From contig CAJUFL010000043.1 of assembly GCA_910585605.1 (NCBI GenBank), forward strand, positions 1 through 34,687: 34,687 nucleotides of DNA, read 5' to 3'. Each line of letters begins with the position of its first letter. Positions within the stretch are counted from its first letter, which is position 1. Positions 15,437 through 25,219 of this stretch are shown here, one piece after another. The position numbers and the translations under genes are program-made. Under the pieces are notes generated by a model that saw only the letters and a program-made list of their open reading frames with translations, had not been told where the DNA came from and did not search any database. Source of the stretch: an uncultured Lachnospiraceae bacterium (GTDB lineage: Bacteria; Bacillota; Clostridia; Lachnospirales; Lachnospiraceae).

Positions 15437-16885
15437 ATGCTATATTTCATCAAAAATTTTGGAATTATTACCTGCTGTATTTATTTTTTTGTAAAATTAC
15501 TGCACCTTTCAATCACAAAAAAATCTTTTATTGTATTTTCATCCTTTGCCATGGCACTGACGATATTTTCTATTGCTCTGGATTCCTATTGTCCCTATGC
15601 CGCCATACCCATTTTATATTTAGTCTTGATAACATTTTTCACCTGCCAGACAAGGGAACAGCTTACCGTGGTCGTCACATCTGCCACAATTTCCTTTGCC
15701 CTCAGCTATACCCTTTTTACGGCGGCGGCAATGATAAGTGGCACTTTATGTCTTGCACTTCCTGAAAATTATCCCCACTTCCTCCCGCAGTTATTCTGCT
15801 GCATCATCCAGTTACTGCTGATGCTGATTCCCTTCCGTTTCAATCGGTTAAAAAAGGGAATGCCGTTTTTAAGAAAATCTGTTTATGCCATCCCCGGAAC
15901 CATTATCAGCAGCATCATTCTATGCACAGCTGTATTGTTGAATACCAGCACAGATAACTTAATTTACCTGATTCCCATGATATTACTTATCATTTTGGGA
16001 ATCCTCATTTACGTTTATTGGAAAAATAATCTGACAAAAACCTACATAGACAAACTGAATCAAAAGAATATCGAATCCCTGAATGCGGATTTATTAGAAA
16101 AGCAGCAGCAGATTGATATGCTGACACAGGATAACCAACGATTATCTAAAATTATTCACAAGGATAATAAATTGATTCCTGCAATGGAATATGCAGTGGA
16201 AAGATATATCAAGGACAGCAGTCTATCTGCCAGAAACGAACAGATTGGAGCAGCACTGCTGGAGGATTTGAAACGCCTTGCAGGAGAACGCAAGGGCATG
16301 ATTCTCTCACAGGAAAAACAATGTGAACAGCTTCCGCTCTCTAATGTAACCGGAATTGACAGCCTGTTACATTATATGCAGCAAAAGGCAATGGCATCTG
16401 ATATTTCCCTGCATGTCACTTTAGATTGTGAAGTTTCTAACCTGATTGGAGAAATTATTGAAGAATCCACACTCAAGACCCTTTTGGCAGACTTACTGGA
16501 TAATGCCATCATAGCTTCCAGATACAATAACGGACAGCATATCCTCTTAAACATTGGGTTTGTATCCCAAAACTATGCCATTCACGTTTTTGATAGTGGA
16601 ATTCCCTTTACAAAAGAGGTATTACTGTCACTTGGAAAAAAACAGATTACCACTCACGCTGACGATTCAGGGAGTGGTATTGGAATGATGCAGACCTATG
16701 AAATTTTGAAACAATATGAGGCCAGCCTGCTCATTGACGAATTTACACCGGATACTGGTTTATATACCAAAAAAGTATCCGTGGTGTTTAACAGACGGCA
16801 TCAATACACTTTATATACAACGAGAAACAGAGAAGAAATTACCTATCTGAGCCAGAGGGGGGACTTGGGGGTTGTGGAGAAATGA
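15437..16885 (+). CDS. AgrC-like sensor histidine kinase (GHKL type)
   Basis: A 482-residue membrane kinase; AAGGAG stands 5 nt before ATG 15437. The N-terminal 195 residues hold about seven hydrophobic helices with short loops and no large external domain, as in AgrC and other peptide-sensing kinases of the HPK10 group. A coiled segment (about 197-240) leads to the phosphoacceptor region IIHKDNKL with H241. The ATPase part shows an N box (LADLLDNAII, N356), a G1-like box (DSGIPF, D386) and a G2 box (DSGSGIGM, about 410-417). Family knowledge: such kinases usually sense small secreted peptides and pass phosphate to a response regulator encoded beside them, here the Spo0A-like protein upstream. 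The H-box differs from the classic HD-Y form of AgrC. The ligand is unknown; the peptide encoded at 15274-15324 is a candidate. Confidence 0.88.
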   Translation: MLYFIKNFGIITCCIYFFVKLLHLSITKKSFIVFSSFAMALTIFSIALDSYCPYAAIPILYLVLITFFTCQTREQLTVVVTSATISFALSYTLFTAAAMISGTLCLALPENYPHFLPQLFCCIIQLLLMLIPFRFNRLKKGMPFLRKSVYAIPGTIISSIILCTAVLLNTSTDNLIYLIPMILLIILGILIYVYWKNNLTKTYIDKLNQKNIESLNADLLEKQQQIDMLTQDNQRLSKIIHKDNKLIPAMEYAVERYIKDSSLSARNEQIGAALLEDLKRLAGERKGMILSQEKQCEQLPLSNVTGIDSLLHYMQQKAMASDISLHVTLDCEVSNLIGEIIEESTLKTLLADLLDNAIIASRYNNGQHILLNIGFVSQNYAIHVFDSGIPFTKEVLLSLGKKQITTHADDSGSGIGMMQTYEILKQYEASLLIDEFTPDTGLYTKKVSVVFNRRHQYTLYTTRNREEITYLSQRGDLGVVEK

Positions 16886-16922
16886 AGGATGTGATAGTAA
16901 AAAAGCAACTAATCATCATCCT
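16886..16922. terminator. Weak inverted repeat between convergent genes
   Basis: AGGATG (16886-16891) and CATCCT (16917-16922) can pair, with a further GAT/ATC pairing inside, in the 65-bp gap where the kinase gene and the glycan operon meet tail to tail. No T-run follows directly, so this is only a possible two-way terminator. Confidence 0.25.
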
Positions 16923-16950
16923 CCTTAACAAGGTTTTCCTCCTACAATTT

Positions 16951-18849
16951 TTAAGGCACCAATATTTTTCCTATATCACAACCCTGATAATAAATCCCGC
17001 CATTGTTTAGAATCAACTCTATTTTATATTCTCCCTTAGGAAAAATCGCCTTATCTGCCGTCAGTCTATATCCGGCCCACTGATATCCTTTACCTAACTG
17101 TAAAGAATTTACAACATCTTCCCTGGGAATATTAGCACACCTCAATATCCATGACTGATTATTTTTTGTATCAGTCAGCATCATATATTTCTTTACTCTA
17201 TGCGATGTGACATGATCCATATATGCCCATCCCTCAACTGTTACACTTGTATCATCTTCAATAAAGGTGTCGTTGTTGATATGTACACTTGAATCCTTTA
17301 AAACAGCAGCATTATCTATTTCCAAAATCGGAATATAATCACCCAGCTTCACAACAATAAAATTATCTTTCTCTACAATATATCCCGATGCCGGATATGC
17401 TGCCTGACCCATACTAATATTAGCAGCTTCTACAAAATCCTCATCAGTCCCTTCCTTTAACTGCATCCCCAACATCTCAAAATATGCATATACCCTTACA
17501 TAAAGCGTCCGATTACAAAGCAAATTCTCTCCTATTATGTCATGACGGAACATAGAGTCAATCCCCAGTTCAATGTCGAAAGGAGAAGAATATGCATCTA
17601 TTGCTCCTACAAAGACCACAGGTTTTTCTTTGTAATTCTTTGTAGTTGCCTGCAAATCACGATAAATATTATTTGCCACCTCCAAATCTCTCTCATCTTT
17701 AATATAATCGCAATATATGACCTTATTTACGTGTAACGCATTATAATATATATTTACTGATAAAAATAAAACTGCAAGAATATATATTTTTTTATAATTC
17801 GTATTCCTGCAATACATATATAAAGAACATGCACAAATCCCCCAGAAAACAGATAAATATAATGTTACCCGTGGCAACTGAAAATAATTTCCGGTTAGTA
17901 ATGGCATAAAAAATGCACTTCCCAATTCCAATAAACATAATAGGATTTTCACTCCTAACTTATTGTGATTGAAAAATATGTGTATTAGCAAAAAAATAAT
18001 CAAAAACATAGCGATTATCTTTTCTGGTGAAATATTGAGTAGATCTATAAAGAAATTTTTAAACAGTCCAAAAATTCCTTCACACATTGCTCCTTTTTGA
18101 TAAGTAATATATGCGGATGCATAGCGGTCTTTTATTATACCCGTTGTCAAAAAATAAACTTGTTCAATCCCTTTCCATAAAACAATACCCAGAATAATCG
18201 GAACAAAAAAGAAAACTGCCTTTCTTATTAATTCATTTAAATTATATTTTTTTTCTGCCATAGACAGAACGATTGCATATCCAAATAGCACAAACACAAA
18301 CACAATAGATGTCTCATAATTAAAAAACAAAAAGAGATATAGCAGGGAAAGAAGCAAAGTGTAAATAATCCGCCTCTCTCCCTGCATAATACATCTCCAA
18401 TTCAAAAGTACAATCACAACTACTGTCAGATATACTAAACCCATTTGCAAAAGATTAATTGTAAAAATAAATTTATAGGCAAATCCCGGATACGAAAGTA
18501 CAAAAGCAGAAAATACTGCCGCCACATATTCATCATACTTATCAGAAATCATATGATAAAGCCTAAAGATAATATAATTCCCAGCAATCAGCATACATAA
18601 ACACAAAAAGAGATAAAACCAGGGTAAATACATTCCAATATCAAACACTGTATCAATCAATTTAATCCCTAGTCTTCCTACTTCCGGCAGCCTTTCATTT
18701 ATTCCCCGGGCAATACTCTCATCATCTATACCAATACCACTATTGGTAAGAGCAAAGCCATAACAGAGAATAGCAGTAAAAATATTCACCCCTAAGAGAA
18801 CTTTTTTCTTCGTTTCGTTTTCGTATTGCTGCTTACTGCTTTTATTCAT
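16951..18849 (-). CDS. GtrII-like polytopic glycosyltransferase
   Basis: A 632-residue protein with an N-terminal cytoplasmic stretch, then about 11 membrane helices between residues 17 and 390, and a soluble C-terminal half (about 390-632). The first external loop carries GIGIDDESIARGI; an Asp-rich first loop is typical of GT-C enzymes that use polyprenyl-phosphate sugars, and the overall layout resembles the GtrII (glucosyltransferase II) family, which adds a glycosyl side chain on the outer face of the membrane. The last 110 residues look like a beta-sandwich (SVTVEGWAYMD, GYQWAGYRL, KGEYKIELILNNG) that could bind glycan. It is the last gene of the operon, 26 nt after the YfhO gene, and GtrA and GtrB partners lie upstream. 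The acceptor and sugar cannot be told from sequence. Confidence 0.7.
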   Translation of the reverse strand: MNKSSKQQYENETKKKVLLGVNIFTAILCYGFALTNSGIGIDDESIARGINERLPEVGRLGIKLIDTVFDIGMYLPWFYLFLCLCMLIAGNYIIFRLYHMISDKYDEYVAAVFSAFVLSYPGFAYKFIFTINLLQMGLVYLTVVVIVLLNWRCIMQGERRIIYTLLLSLLYLFLFFNYETSIVFVFVLFGYAIVLSMAEKKYNLNELIRKAVFFFVPIILGIVLWKGIEQVYFLTTGIIKDRYASAYITYQKGAMCEGIFGLFKNFFIDLLNISPEKIIAMFLIIFLLIHIFFNHNKLGVKILLCLLELGSAFFMPLLTGNYFQLPRVTLYLSVFWGICACSLYMYCRNTNYKKIYILAVLFLSVNIYYNALHVNKVIYCDYIKDERDLEVANNIYRDLQATTKNYKEKPVVFVGAIDAYSSPFDIELGIDSMFRHDIIGENLLCNRTLYVRVYAYFEMLGMQLKEGTDEDFVEAANISMGQAAYPASGYIVEKDNFIVVKLGDYIPILEIDNAAVLKDSSVHINNDTFIEDDTSVTVEGWAYMDHVTSHRVKKYMMLTDTKNNQSWILRCANIPREDVVNSLQLGKGYQWAGYRLTADKAIFPKGEYKIELILNNGGIYYQGCDIGKILVP

Positions 18850-18875
18850 ATCTTACTCTGTGTTCCTCCATAATT

Positions 18876-21593
18876 TTATATTTCCCAGTCTTTCCTTTTT
18901 TTCGAAAAAGCAACTAGACAAAAAAGCAGTATTCCCAACAGACTGACTATGCATCCTGCTTTTATACCGGGCGTCTGATAGTATAAATGGATTTCATGTC
19001 TCCCCTTGTTGATTTCCAGTCCTAAATACATGCCGTTACAGGCTTTGATTTCTGCCTCTTTTCCATCTATTTCGGCACGCCAGCCTCTGCTATAAGGCAA
19101 TGCTATACAAACATACGATTGTTCCGGCTCATTAATTTCTGCAAAAAAATGATTGCCTTTAACAGAAATATTACGCAGTGAATGCTTTTGCAGTTCAGTA
19201 ACATAATTTCTATAACTTTCCATCGGCTGACTATATACTGACATATTGCCATAAGTATAAATCCCTGTTGTAGGAAAGGTCAGTATTACACTTTCAACAC
19301 CAGTCGTATTATAACCCAAATTACACAAAAAAGAATCCATTCCACAATAAAATTCACACTCTGGTGTAAAATAAATAATTTCTTTGTTGTGATCCAAATT
19401 ATCACTTACGCCAATTGAAATCATTGTTGGATTTGTTCTTCCTTTTTCATCAATCTTCATTTTGTACTTCTGATATTTGGTCATTTTCCCCTCATAATTT
19501 ACATCAAAAGCCTTATATTCTATATTTTGAAGTGCAAAGTAGGTCTCTGCATCTTTTTTCCCGTCAAAATTCAATGTAACCGTTGAGTTAGGCTCTTTTA
19601 CAATAATGGTTCCCTTGTCAATCAAAATCCCTTCGGAACATATCAATTTAGATTTATTAAATGTACTTACTAAATTTAGCTTATCAACCGCTATGCTATC
19701 GTTCTTATTATCCATTACTGCAGCCCGTAGCATCATTTCTTGCTTTTGTATTGCGTTTAAATCATTCCATATTTCTGTATCAAGTACTGACTGGTATGCA
19801 TATGCTATTGGCAGAGTATATGCATTTTCATACACCCGATATACTACCCCATCTATTTCCTGCTCCGCTATACATTCTTCAAATCCATATGGAAGATATC
19901 TCTCTTCCCCCTGACGAATCAAAAAATATTTTGTTCCACTAATTGCATCTAAAATCGTCCTGCCATCCAATGAACTGTAACAGTAATCCATTGGTGTATT
20001 ACACCATAAATCACGATAAAATTCACCTATTTTATTATTACTCATGCTAAAATAAAAATCCGCACTGCTGATTTTATTCATAAAGAACTGATTCGATGCA
20101 GTAATAGCATTATAATGATCCGCCCTTTGAAATGACAAATCCGTCAATTCATTCATGAGATTTGTTGGATTATTCTCGGTCACCATCTTATGCGTGCTGC
20201 CCAAAATCATTCTTGAATTTTCCAGATCAACCCCCTCTTCATAAGAATAACAGTATGTTGCAGTCAGCCAGATTCCAAATATCACTGTGCAAAACGAAAA
20301 GAGGTGAAAAAATTTTTCCTTTTTCTGTCTGAATATATTTAGTGCTATCACATATAACAGTGCTAATACCAATGCCGACAGTGCCCACTCTGTTCGAGAA
20401 AAAGAACTCGAAAGTACAATTAACACATATACACTGATACAAGCAAATAATATAGTCATCTCTTTATCTGATATTTTTAAAAATTCTGGATACATTTTAA
20501 CCAAAATATATGCGATTAAAAATGCGTATCCAAAACTCCAACGATTACTCACATATCCAAACCCATTAAAAATATGTCCCACAAAAGGAATACACAAAAA
20601 TACAGTGAGTAAAACAAATCCTATTTTTAAATAATAATTTTTATTCTTCTTTATAAATAACACAAAAACAGCAATTAACGTAACAGGTGAAAAACCTAGA
20701 TAGGTGCTGTAATTTCGTTCCGTAGTAAAGTAATGTGAAAATAATTCAATATAATATCTCCAGTTATACAATAACGGAATAAACACCTTTGATTCCAATC
20801 TGCTAGACTGTATCATTTCCCCTGCCACTGGCAATAATATGAATCCTGCCATCATAATACCTAACATCCCCCACCAAAGGAAACGCCAAACAGTCTTTAA
20901 AACAAGTTTAACATTAAGAGGATATTTTTTTAAAAAGTACAAAACACAATATAGTATTACCAATAAAACCGTCATGTAAAAGAAATAGAAATTACTGATT
21001 GCACTAAGTGTTACTGCTATGGCAAATAAAGCCCCGCGTTTCTTTTCAAATAATCTATCTGCCCCATACAAGATTAGCGGCAAATACAGCATCGCATTCA
21101 TAAACATCAGTTGATGAAAAGCAGCATTTAATACGAAACCGCAAAAGCAATATACTACAGCACCTAAACATACCGCAACTTTATCATTATTATGAGATAA
21201 TGAATAAGTCAAAAAATTGATTCCTGATAAATATAACCGAACCACCATCAAAAACCAGAATAGATATTCCAATCCTTCTTTAGGTACAATAGCTGTCAAC
21301 AGATAGAAAGGGTCACCTATCCCATAATAACTAAATGTTGTTAAAATATCTGAACCTTGCCCCAATGAAAATTCAAACATCGGTATCGATATCTTATGCT
21401 TCAATATAAGATTAGAAAAAATTTCCCTATACCAGTCATGAAGATAAACTAAAACATTATAATGCTGTCTAATATCATCTCCGCCTTTTGTAATCGAAAA
21501 TCCATAAAACCATATCCAAAACAATACGATTCCTATTAAAAATATATAAATTACTGTAAATGCACGGAAACATGTTCTTTTATTCATTTTCAT
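18876..21593 (-). CDS. YfhO-family membrane glycosyltransferase
   Basis: A 905-residue protein with about 12 helices in the first 455 residues, a large extracytoplasmic part, and one helix close to the C-terminus. Features of the YfhO family (PF09586) include the first-loop KGGDDIRQHYN segment, SNRWSFGYAFL before the middle helices and the closing module YSRGWRAEIDGKEAEI with GRHEIHLYYQTPG followed by the last helix. YfhO proteins of Firmicutes glycosylate wall polymers such as lipoteichoic acid from undecaprenyl-phosphate sugars. The gene lies 15 nt after gtrA, which fits a role in outer-face sugar transfer using the lipid-linked donor made by the GtrB-like enzyme. AGGAGA lies 11 nt before the start. 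Which sugar it moves is unknown. Confidence 0.88.
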   Translation of the reverse strand: MKMNKRTCFRAFTVIYIFLIGIVLFWIWFYGFSITKGGDDIRQHYNVLVYLHDWYREIFSNLILKHKISIPMFEFSLGQGSDILTTFSYYGIGDPFYLLTAIVPKEGLEYLFWFLMVVRLYLSGINFLTYSLSHNNDKVAVCLGAVVYCFCGFVLNAAFHQLMFMNAMLYLPLILYGADRLFEKKRGALFAIAVTLSAISNFYFFYMTVLLVILYCVLYFLKKYPLNVKLVLKTVWRFLWWGMLGIMMAGFILLPVAGEMIQSSRLESKVFIPLLYNWRYYIELFSHYFTTERNYSTYLGFSPVTLIAVFVLFIKKNKNYYLKIGFVLLTVFLCIPFVGHIFNGFGYVSNRWSFGYAFLIAYILVKMYPEFLKISDKEMTILFACISVYVLIVLSSSFSRTEWALSALVLALLYVIALNIFRQKKEKFFHLFSFCTVIFGIWLTATYCYSYEEGVDLENSRMILGSTHKMVTENNPTNLMNELTDLSFQRADHYNAITASNQFFMNKISSADFYFSMSNNKIGEFYRDLWCNTPMDYCYSSLDGRTILDAISGTKYFLIRQGEERYLPYGFEECIAEQEIDGVVYRVYENAYTLPIAYAYQSVLDTEIWNDLNAIQKQEMMLRAAVMDNKNDSIAVDKLNLVSTFNKSKLICSEGILIDKGTIIVKEPNSTVTLNFDGKKDAETYFALQNIEYKAFDVNYEGKMTKYQKYKMKIDEKGRTNPTMISIGVSDNLDHNKEIIYFTPECEFYCGMDSFLCNLGYNTTGVESVILTFPTTGIYTYGNMSVYSQPMESYRNYVTELQKHSLRNISVKGNHFFAEINEPEQSYVCIALPYSRGWRAEIDGKEAEIKACNGMYLGLEINKGRHEIHLYYQTPGIKAGCIVSLLGILLFCLVAFSKKRKDWEI

Positions 21594-21608
21594 TGCAAAT
21601 CATCTCTC

Positions 21609-22139
21609 CTATAGCTGATCCTTTGTTTTAAATGCCCAAAACTTATTAATCAAAAAATTTAGGGGAACACTAATGACCAGATTAATGATTGGTCCCAAAA
21701 ACTCCGAGATATGGAAAAGTTTGACCCACAATACTAATAATATACTGTTCAAAAACAGCCCTGTGAAAGAGTAGGAAATATAGGTTTTCAGCAATGCTTT
21801 CCAAATAGAACGCTGTCTGCCCTCTTCTACTACAAAGACCAGCTTATTATTCCAATAAAAGGACCATAATACGCTTAGAGCAAATGCGATAATCTGTGCT
21901 GCCAGATAATCAAACTTTGGAATTAAATTGTACTGTTGAAAAAGCAGTAAACTAACTGCATACAAGACATAGGATACAACTGTATTGCTCAGTCCCACAA
22001 TCCCAAATTTTACGAACTGCATAAATGACTGGAATGCATCCTCTGATAACTCTTTTCTTACAGTCTTAAATAATACACCCAAAACAGCGTAGACAAATTT
22101 TTCAATCCACTGCCATAATTTACTCCCTGTTTTCTGCAT
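21609..22139 (-). CDS. GtrA-family polyprenyl-phosphate sugar flippase
   Basis: A 176-residue protein with four membrane helices (about 41-65, 76-97, 111-135 and 144-163). The KFGIVGLSNTVVSYVLY segment at the first helix, FYWNNKLVF after the second and NFLINKFWAFK at the end are hallmarks of GtrA (PF04138). GtrA proteins work with GtrB-type enzymes and are thought to turn undecaprenyl-phosphate-linked sugars over to the outer face. A possible GtrB is encoded two genes upstream and possible acceptor-side transferases follow directly. The first 38 residues form a cytoplasmic amphipathic extension (KLWQWIEKFVYAVLG), longer than usual for the family. Confidence 0.9.
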   Translation of the reverse strand: MQKTGSKLWQWIEKFVYAVLGVLFKTVRKELSEDAFQSFMQFVKFGIVGLSNTVVSYVLYAVSLLLFQQYNLIPKFDYLAAQIIAFALSVLWSFYWNNKLVFVVEEGRQRSIWKALLKTYISYSFTGLFLNSILLVLWVKLFHISEFLGPIINLVISVPLNFLINKFWAFKTKDQL

Positions 22140-22161
22140 AATGAATCTTATCCTTTATATT

Positions 22162-23223
22162 TTACCTGCAAAATTCTTCAATCTGCTCTCTCATACAGGC
22201 TGCCACATCTCCACCCTGAAGATAGATATCAGACCATTCTACAATTTTTTCCATCGTTGTTTCTACATTCCATCTCGGCTGCCATCCAAAGGTTTTCTTA
22301 AGCTTGGAACAGTCCAGCTTTAGAAAGTTTGCTTCATGAGGACCACCATCATATTGGTTAATCCATTTTATGGAATCCCCTGTCTTTTCATTCCATTTAT
22401 CACAGAATAACGTCACCAGATCTCCTGTCGTCCAACAATCAGCATCATCCGGTCCTACATTATAATTTCCTGCAAACCGTTTATCTTCATACTGTGCCTT
22501 TGCAATCATCAGATAAGCAGCTACCGGTTCCAATACATGTTCATAAGGTCTGGTAGAAAACGGATTCCTTACAACAATATCCTCTTTTTTCTCTGCTGCC
22601 CGGATACAATCCGGAATAATTCTGTCTACAGCAAAATCTCCTCCGCCAATTACATTTCCGGCCCTTGCTGTAGAAATCGCTATCTCCTTATCATTAAAAA
22701 ATGAATTCAGATAACTGCTGGTCACCAGCTCCGAACAGGATTTGGAGTTAGAATATGGATCATAACCATTCAATTCTTCGTTTTCACGGTATCCCCACTC
22801 CCATTCTTTGTTCAGATATACTTTATCCGTTGTTACGTTAATAAAAGACTTGACAGAGCCCGTCATCCTGACACATTCTAATATATTCACCGTTCCCATA
22901 ACATTAGTCTCGTAAGTATATACCGGATCCTTATAGGATTCTCTTACCAAAGGCTGTGCGGCCATGTGAATAACAATTTCCGGCTTTGTCGCTTCAAATA
23001 CTTCTCTAAGTTTATTCAAATCACGAATATCACCAGTTACTGAATTCATGTGCTCTGCGATATGGCACATATCAAAAAGACTGGGATTTGTAGGTGCTTC
23101 TAAAGCATATCCTGTAACATCTGCACCTGCCATGATAAGAAGCTGGCACATCCACGAACCCTTAAAACCTGTGTGACCTGTAATTAATATTTTTTTTCCT
23201 TTATAAAATGAAATATCAAACAT
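22162..23223 (-). CDS. rfbG: CDP-glucose 4,6-dehydratase
   Basis: Converts CDP-D-glucose to CDP-4-keto-6-deoxyglucose in the cytoplasm. The start chosen is ATG 23223 (MFDISFYKGKK), overlapping the stop of the upstream glycosyltransferase by 8 nt, with AAGGAG about 8 nt before it; the frame is open further upstream but those Met codons lie inside the other gene. Product: 353 residues, the usual family length. Visible features: the NAD-binding GHTGFKG loop (16-22), HMAAQPLVR, NVTTDKVY with KEWEWGYRE, the catalytic YDPYSNSK, and RAGNVIGGGDF. These are highly specific for RfbG-type enzymes. RfbF and RfbH are encoded in the same operon, though rfbG sits nine genes after rfbF rather than beside it, which suggests the operon was assembled in pieces. 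Confidence 0.95.
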   Translation of the reverse strand: MFDISFYKGKKILITGHTGFKGSWMCQLLIMAGADVTGYALEAPTNPSLFDMCHIAEHMNSVTGDIRDLNKLREVFEATKPEIVIHMAAQPLVRESYKDPVYTYETNVMGTVNILECVRMTGSVKSFINVTTDKVYLNKEWEWGYRENEELNGYDPYSNSKSCSELVTSSYLNSFFNDKEIAISTARAGNVIGGGDFAVDRIIPDCIRAAEKKEDIVVRNPFSTRPYEHVLEPVAAYLMIAKAQYEDKRFAGNYNVGPDDADCWTTGDLVTLFCDKWNEKTGDSIKWINQYDGGPHEANFLKLDCSKLKKTFGWQPRWNVETTMEKIVEWSDIYLQGGDVAACMREQIEEFCR

Positions 23224-24178
23224 TTTCTTTCTCCTTATCATTTTCTTCAAAATTCAACCGTTCTTCTTCAATTACCAATGGCCTATCCATAACTCTAGTA
23301 TTTATGTTCAAAATATACTCGCCCATTAGTCCTATAAAAAACAACTGAATCGCTCCTATCAGAAATACTCCAATTAATACTGGTGCCATTCCCATTGCAA
23401 AACTATTCCAATATATTAATTTCATAGCCAAAAAAACAATCGCTGCAATCAAACTTAATCCTGAACATACAAAACCAAATAATGTCGCCAAGCGCAAAAA
23501 TATTTTAGTGTAAGATGTTATACCCAACATTGCTGTATCATATAAATTCCAAAAACTGCCTTTACTTTTCCCTGATTTTCTTTCCTGCTGCTCATAAGTT
23601 AACTCTTTTCTTTTAAATCCTAGTTCTGATACAATTCCCTTAATATATGGCATAGGATCATGTAAATCTCTTAATACCTCAATAAATTTTTTATCATATA
23701 ACCCAAAGCCTGTAAAATGTTCAATCTGCTCCACAGTTGCAAACTTTCCTATCATATTATAGTAACAGCTTCTAAGAAAATACATTATTTTACTTTCCTT
23801 ACTAGATTGCTTTATACCTACAACAATCTTGTAACCATTTTCCCATTCTTTCACAAATTTCGGTATCATCTCGACTGGCTCTTGAAAATCTGCACACAAT
23901 AATACTACACAATCACCAGAAGCCTGCGTAAGTCCATGTATCGGAGAGCGCATCCAGCCAAAATTACTTGCATTAAAAATTGCTTTCACCTTTTTATTCT
24001 GTTCACATATTTTTCTCAATTTTACTCTCGTACCATCCACAGAATCATTATCAATAAATAAGATTTCATAATCGTATTCTACTAATTCACTTCGAAATAA
24101 ATTACTAAGAACTTCTGCCATCGGCTCTACATTTCCTTCCTCATTATAGGTAGGAACTACTATACTTATTTTTTTCAT
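23216..24178 (-). CDS. GtrB/DPM1-like polyprenyl-phosphate glycosyltransferase (GT2)
   Basis: A 320-residue protein: a GT-A domain (about 1-225) followed by two membrane helices (about 230-252 and 263-290). Motifs: ISIVVPTYNEEGNV at the start, FIDNDSVDGT, NFGWMRSPIHGL, the metal-binding ADFQEP in place of a classic DxD, and FTGFGLYDKKF. This layout is that of GtrB-type enzymes, which transfer a sugar from a nucleotide donor to undecaprenyl phosphate on the inner face of the membrane. GAGGT lies 7 nt before the start. The gene follows the acyltransferase by 9 nt and overlaps rfbG. Its donor could be UDP-glucose or the CDP-sugar made by this operon; sequence does not decide. Confidence 0.9.
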   Translation of the reverse strand: MKKISIVVPTYNEEGNVEPMAEVLSNLFRSELVEYDYEILFIDNDSVDGTRVKLRKICEQNKKVKAIFNASNFGWMRSPIHGLTQASGDCVVLLCADFQEPVEMIPKFVKEWENGYKIVVGIKQSSKESKIMYFLRSCYYNMIGKFATVEQIEHFTGFGLYDKKFIEVLRDLHDPMPYIKGIVSELGFKRKELTYEQQERKSGKSKGSFWNLYDTAMLGITSYTKIFLRLATLFGFVCSGLSLIAAIVFLAMKLIYWNSFAMGMAPVLIGVFLIGAIQLFFIGLMGEYILNINTRVMDRPLVIEEERLNFEENDKEKENV

Positions 24179-24187
24179 ATCATTACC

Positions 24188-25219
24188 TCATTTTTTTCCT
24201 TTTAGTATTGGTGCATAATGCTCAATCAAAATTATAATAGGTATACATAATATAACTGTAAAAACTGCATTACAAATAGCAATTAGTATATCATATCCAT
24301 TTAATAATTTCACTGCCCAATTAACAGTATAAGGAAAAAGTATGTAATGTACCACCATAATAGTCATACTATTCCTTCCTAACCATGCAAAGAAATTTAT
24401 TGTTCCAAGCGCATAACTTATTATAATCATTACTACTGTATTACAAATAGCGCCAACGATATATAAAATCCAATTATGCCCATACATTCCTAAAGCCATT
24501 ATAGACACCCACATTTCATCTGGTTGATTATGAATAGCTATATAATATCCTACGCATAAGCACATTCCAGCAACTACAAATGCAAAACATTTTTTGCAAA
24601 AAAGTCTGTCAATATATTCTTTAAGAAGAAAACCTAAAATTATGAATGAACATCCCATAAACGCAATATCTATTCCCCATGGCATTCCTAAATTCCCACG
24701 ATATAATTTAAGAAATATACTGATTGCACTTAATACAATTGCTTCTATAAACATTATCACTCTAATATATTTTTTTATTCTAATTGTACCATTAATATTA
24801 ACAACCAACTGAAACATGATCATTGAAACGAACATTGCTGGTAGAAACCACAATACTTGATTTGTTTGAGCCATTCCTAAAGATGTGTTTGTTCCATATA
24901 GAACGCCGAAATAAAAACCCGGATTTAATCCATTCTGATAAATAAGACACCATATAATATAGGGAATTATAAGATTTTTTATTCTTTTGTCAAGTATGTT
25001 CGCAAATTCTTTTACTGTTTTAACAGGTTTATCCGATATTACTAATCCTGACACTATAAAAAATAATGGCATATGGAATGAACATATCCATATTTTTAAG
25101 TTATTATAACTGCCGTCCAATGTCGTCCAGTTTCCTGAATGTTCAATTAATAAAAGAAATATTCCAATAAATTTTACAATATCAACATACGAAATTCTAA
25201 TTTTACTTTTATTATTCAT
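24188..25219 (-). CDS. Membrane acyltransferase of the acyltransferase-3 family
   Basis: A 343-residue protein with about ten membrane helices. The N-terminal RISYVDIVKFIGIFLLLIEHSG carries the family-3 (PF01757) Asp and the His (H27) thought to be needed for acyl transfer; SFHMPLFFIVSGLV in the second helix region and ARLGRN-like FAWLGRNSMTIMVVHY near the end also fit. Such proteins add acetyl or other short acyl groups to sugars of surface polysaccharides. The ATG at 25219 overlaps the stop of the upstream SDR gene by 8 nt, so translation is coupled. Expected job: O-acetylation of the operon's glycan or of its lipid-linked precursor. The substrate is unknown. Confidence 0.85.
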   Translation of the reverse strand: MNNKSKIRISYVDIVKFIGIFLLLIEHSGNWTTLDGSYNNLKIWICSFHMPLFFIVSGLVISDKPVKTVKEFANILDKRIKNLIIPYIIWCLIYQNGLNPGFYFGVLYGTNTSLGMAQTNQVLWFLPAMFVSMIMFQLVVNINGTIRIKKYIRVIMFIEAIVLSAISIFLKLYRGNLGMPWGIDIAFMGCSFIILGFLLKEYIDRLFCKKCFAFVVAGMCLCVGYYIAIHNQPDEMWVSIMALGMYGHNWILYIVGAICNTVVMIIISYALGTINFFAWLGRNSMTIMVVHYILFPYTVNWAVKLLNGYDILIAICNAVFTVILCIPIIILIEHYAPILKGKK

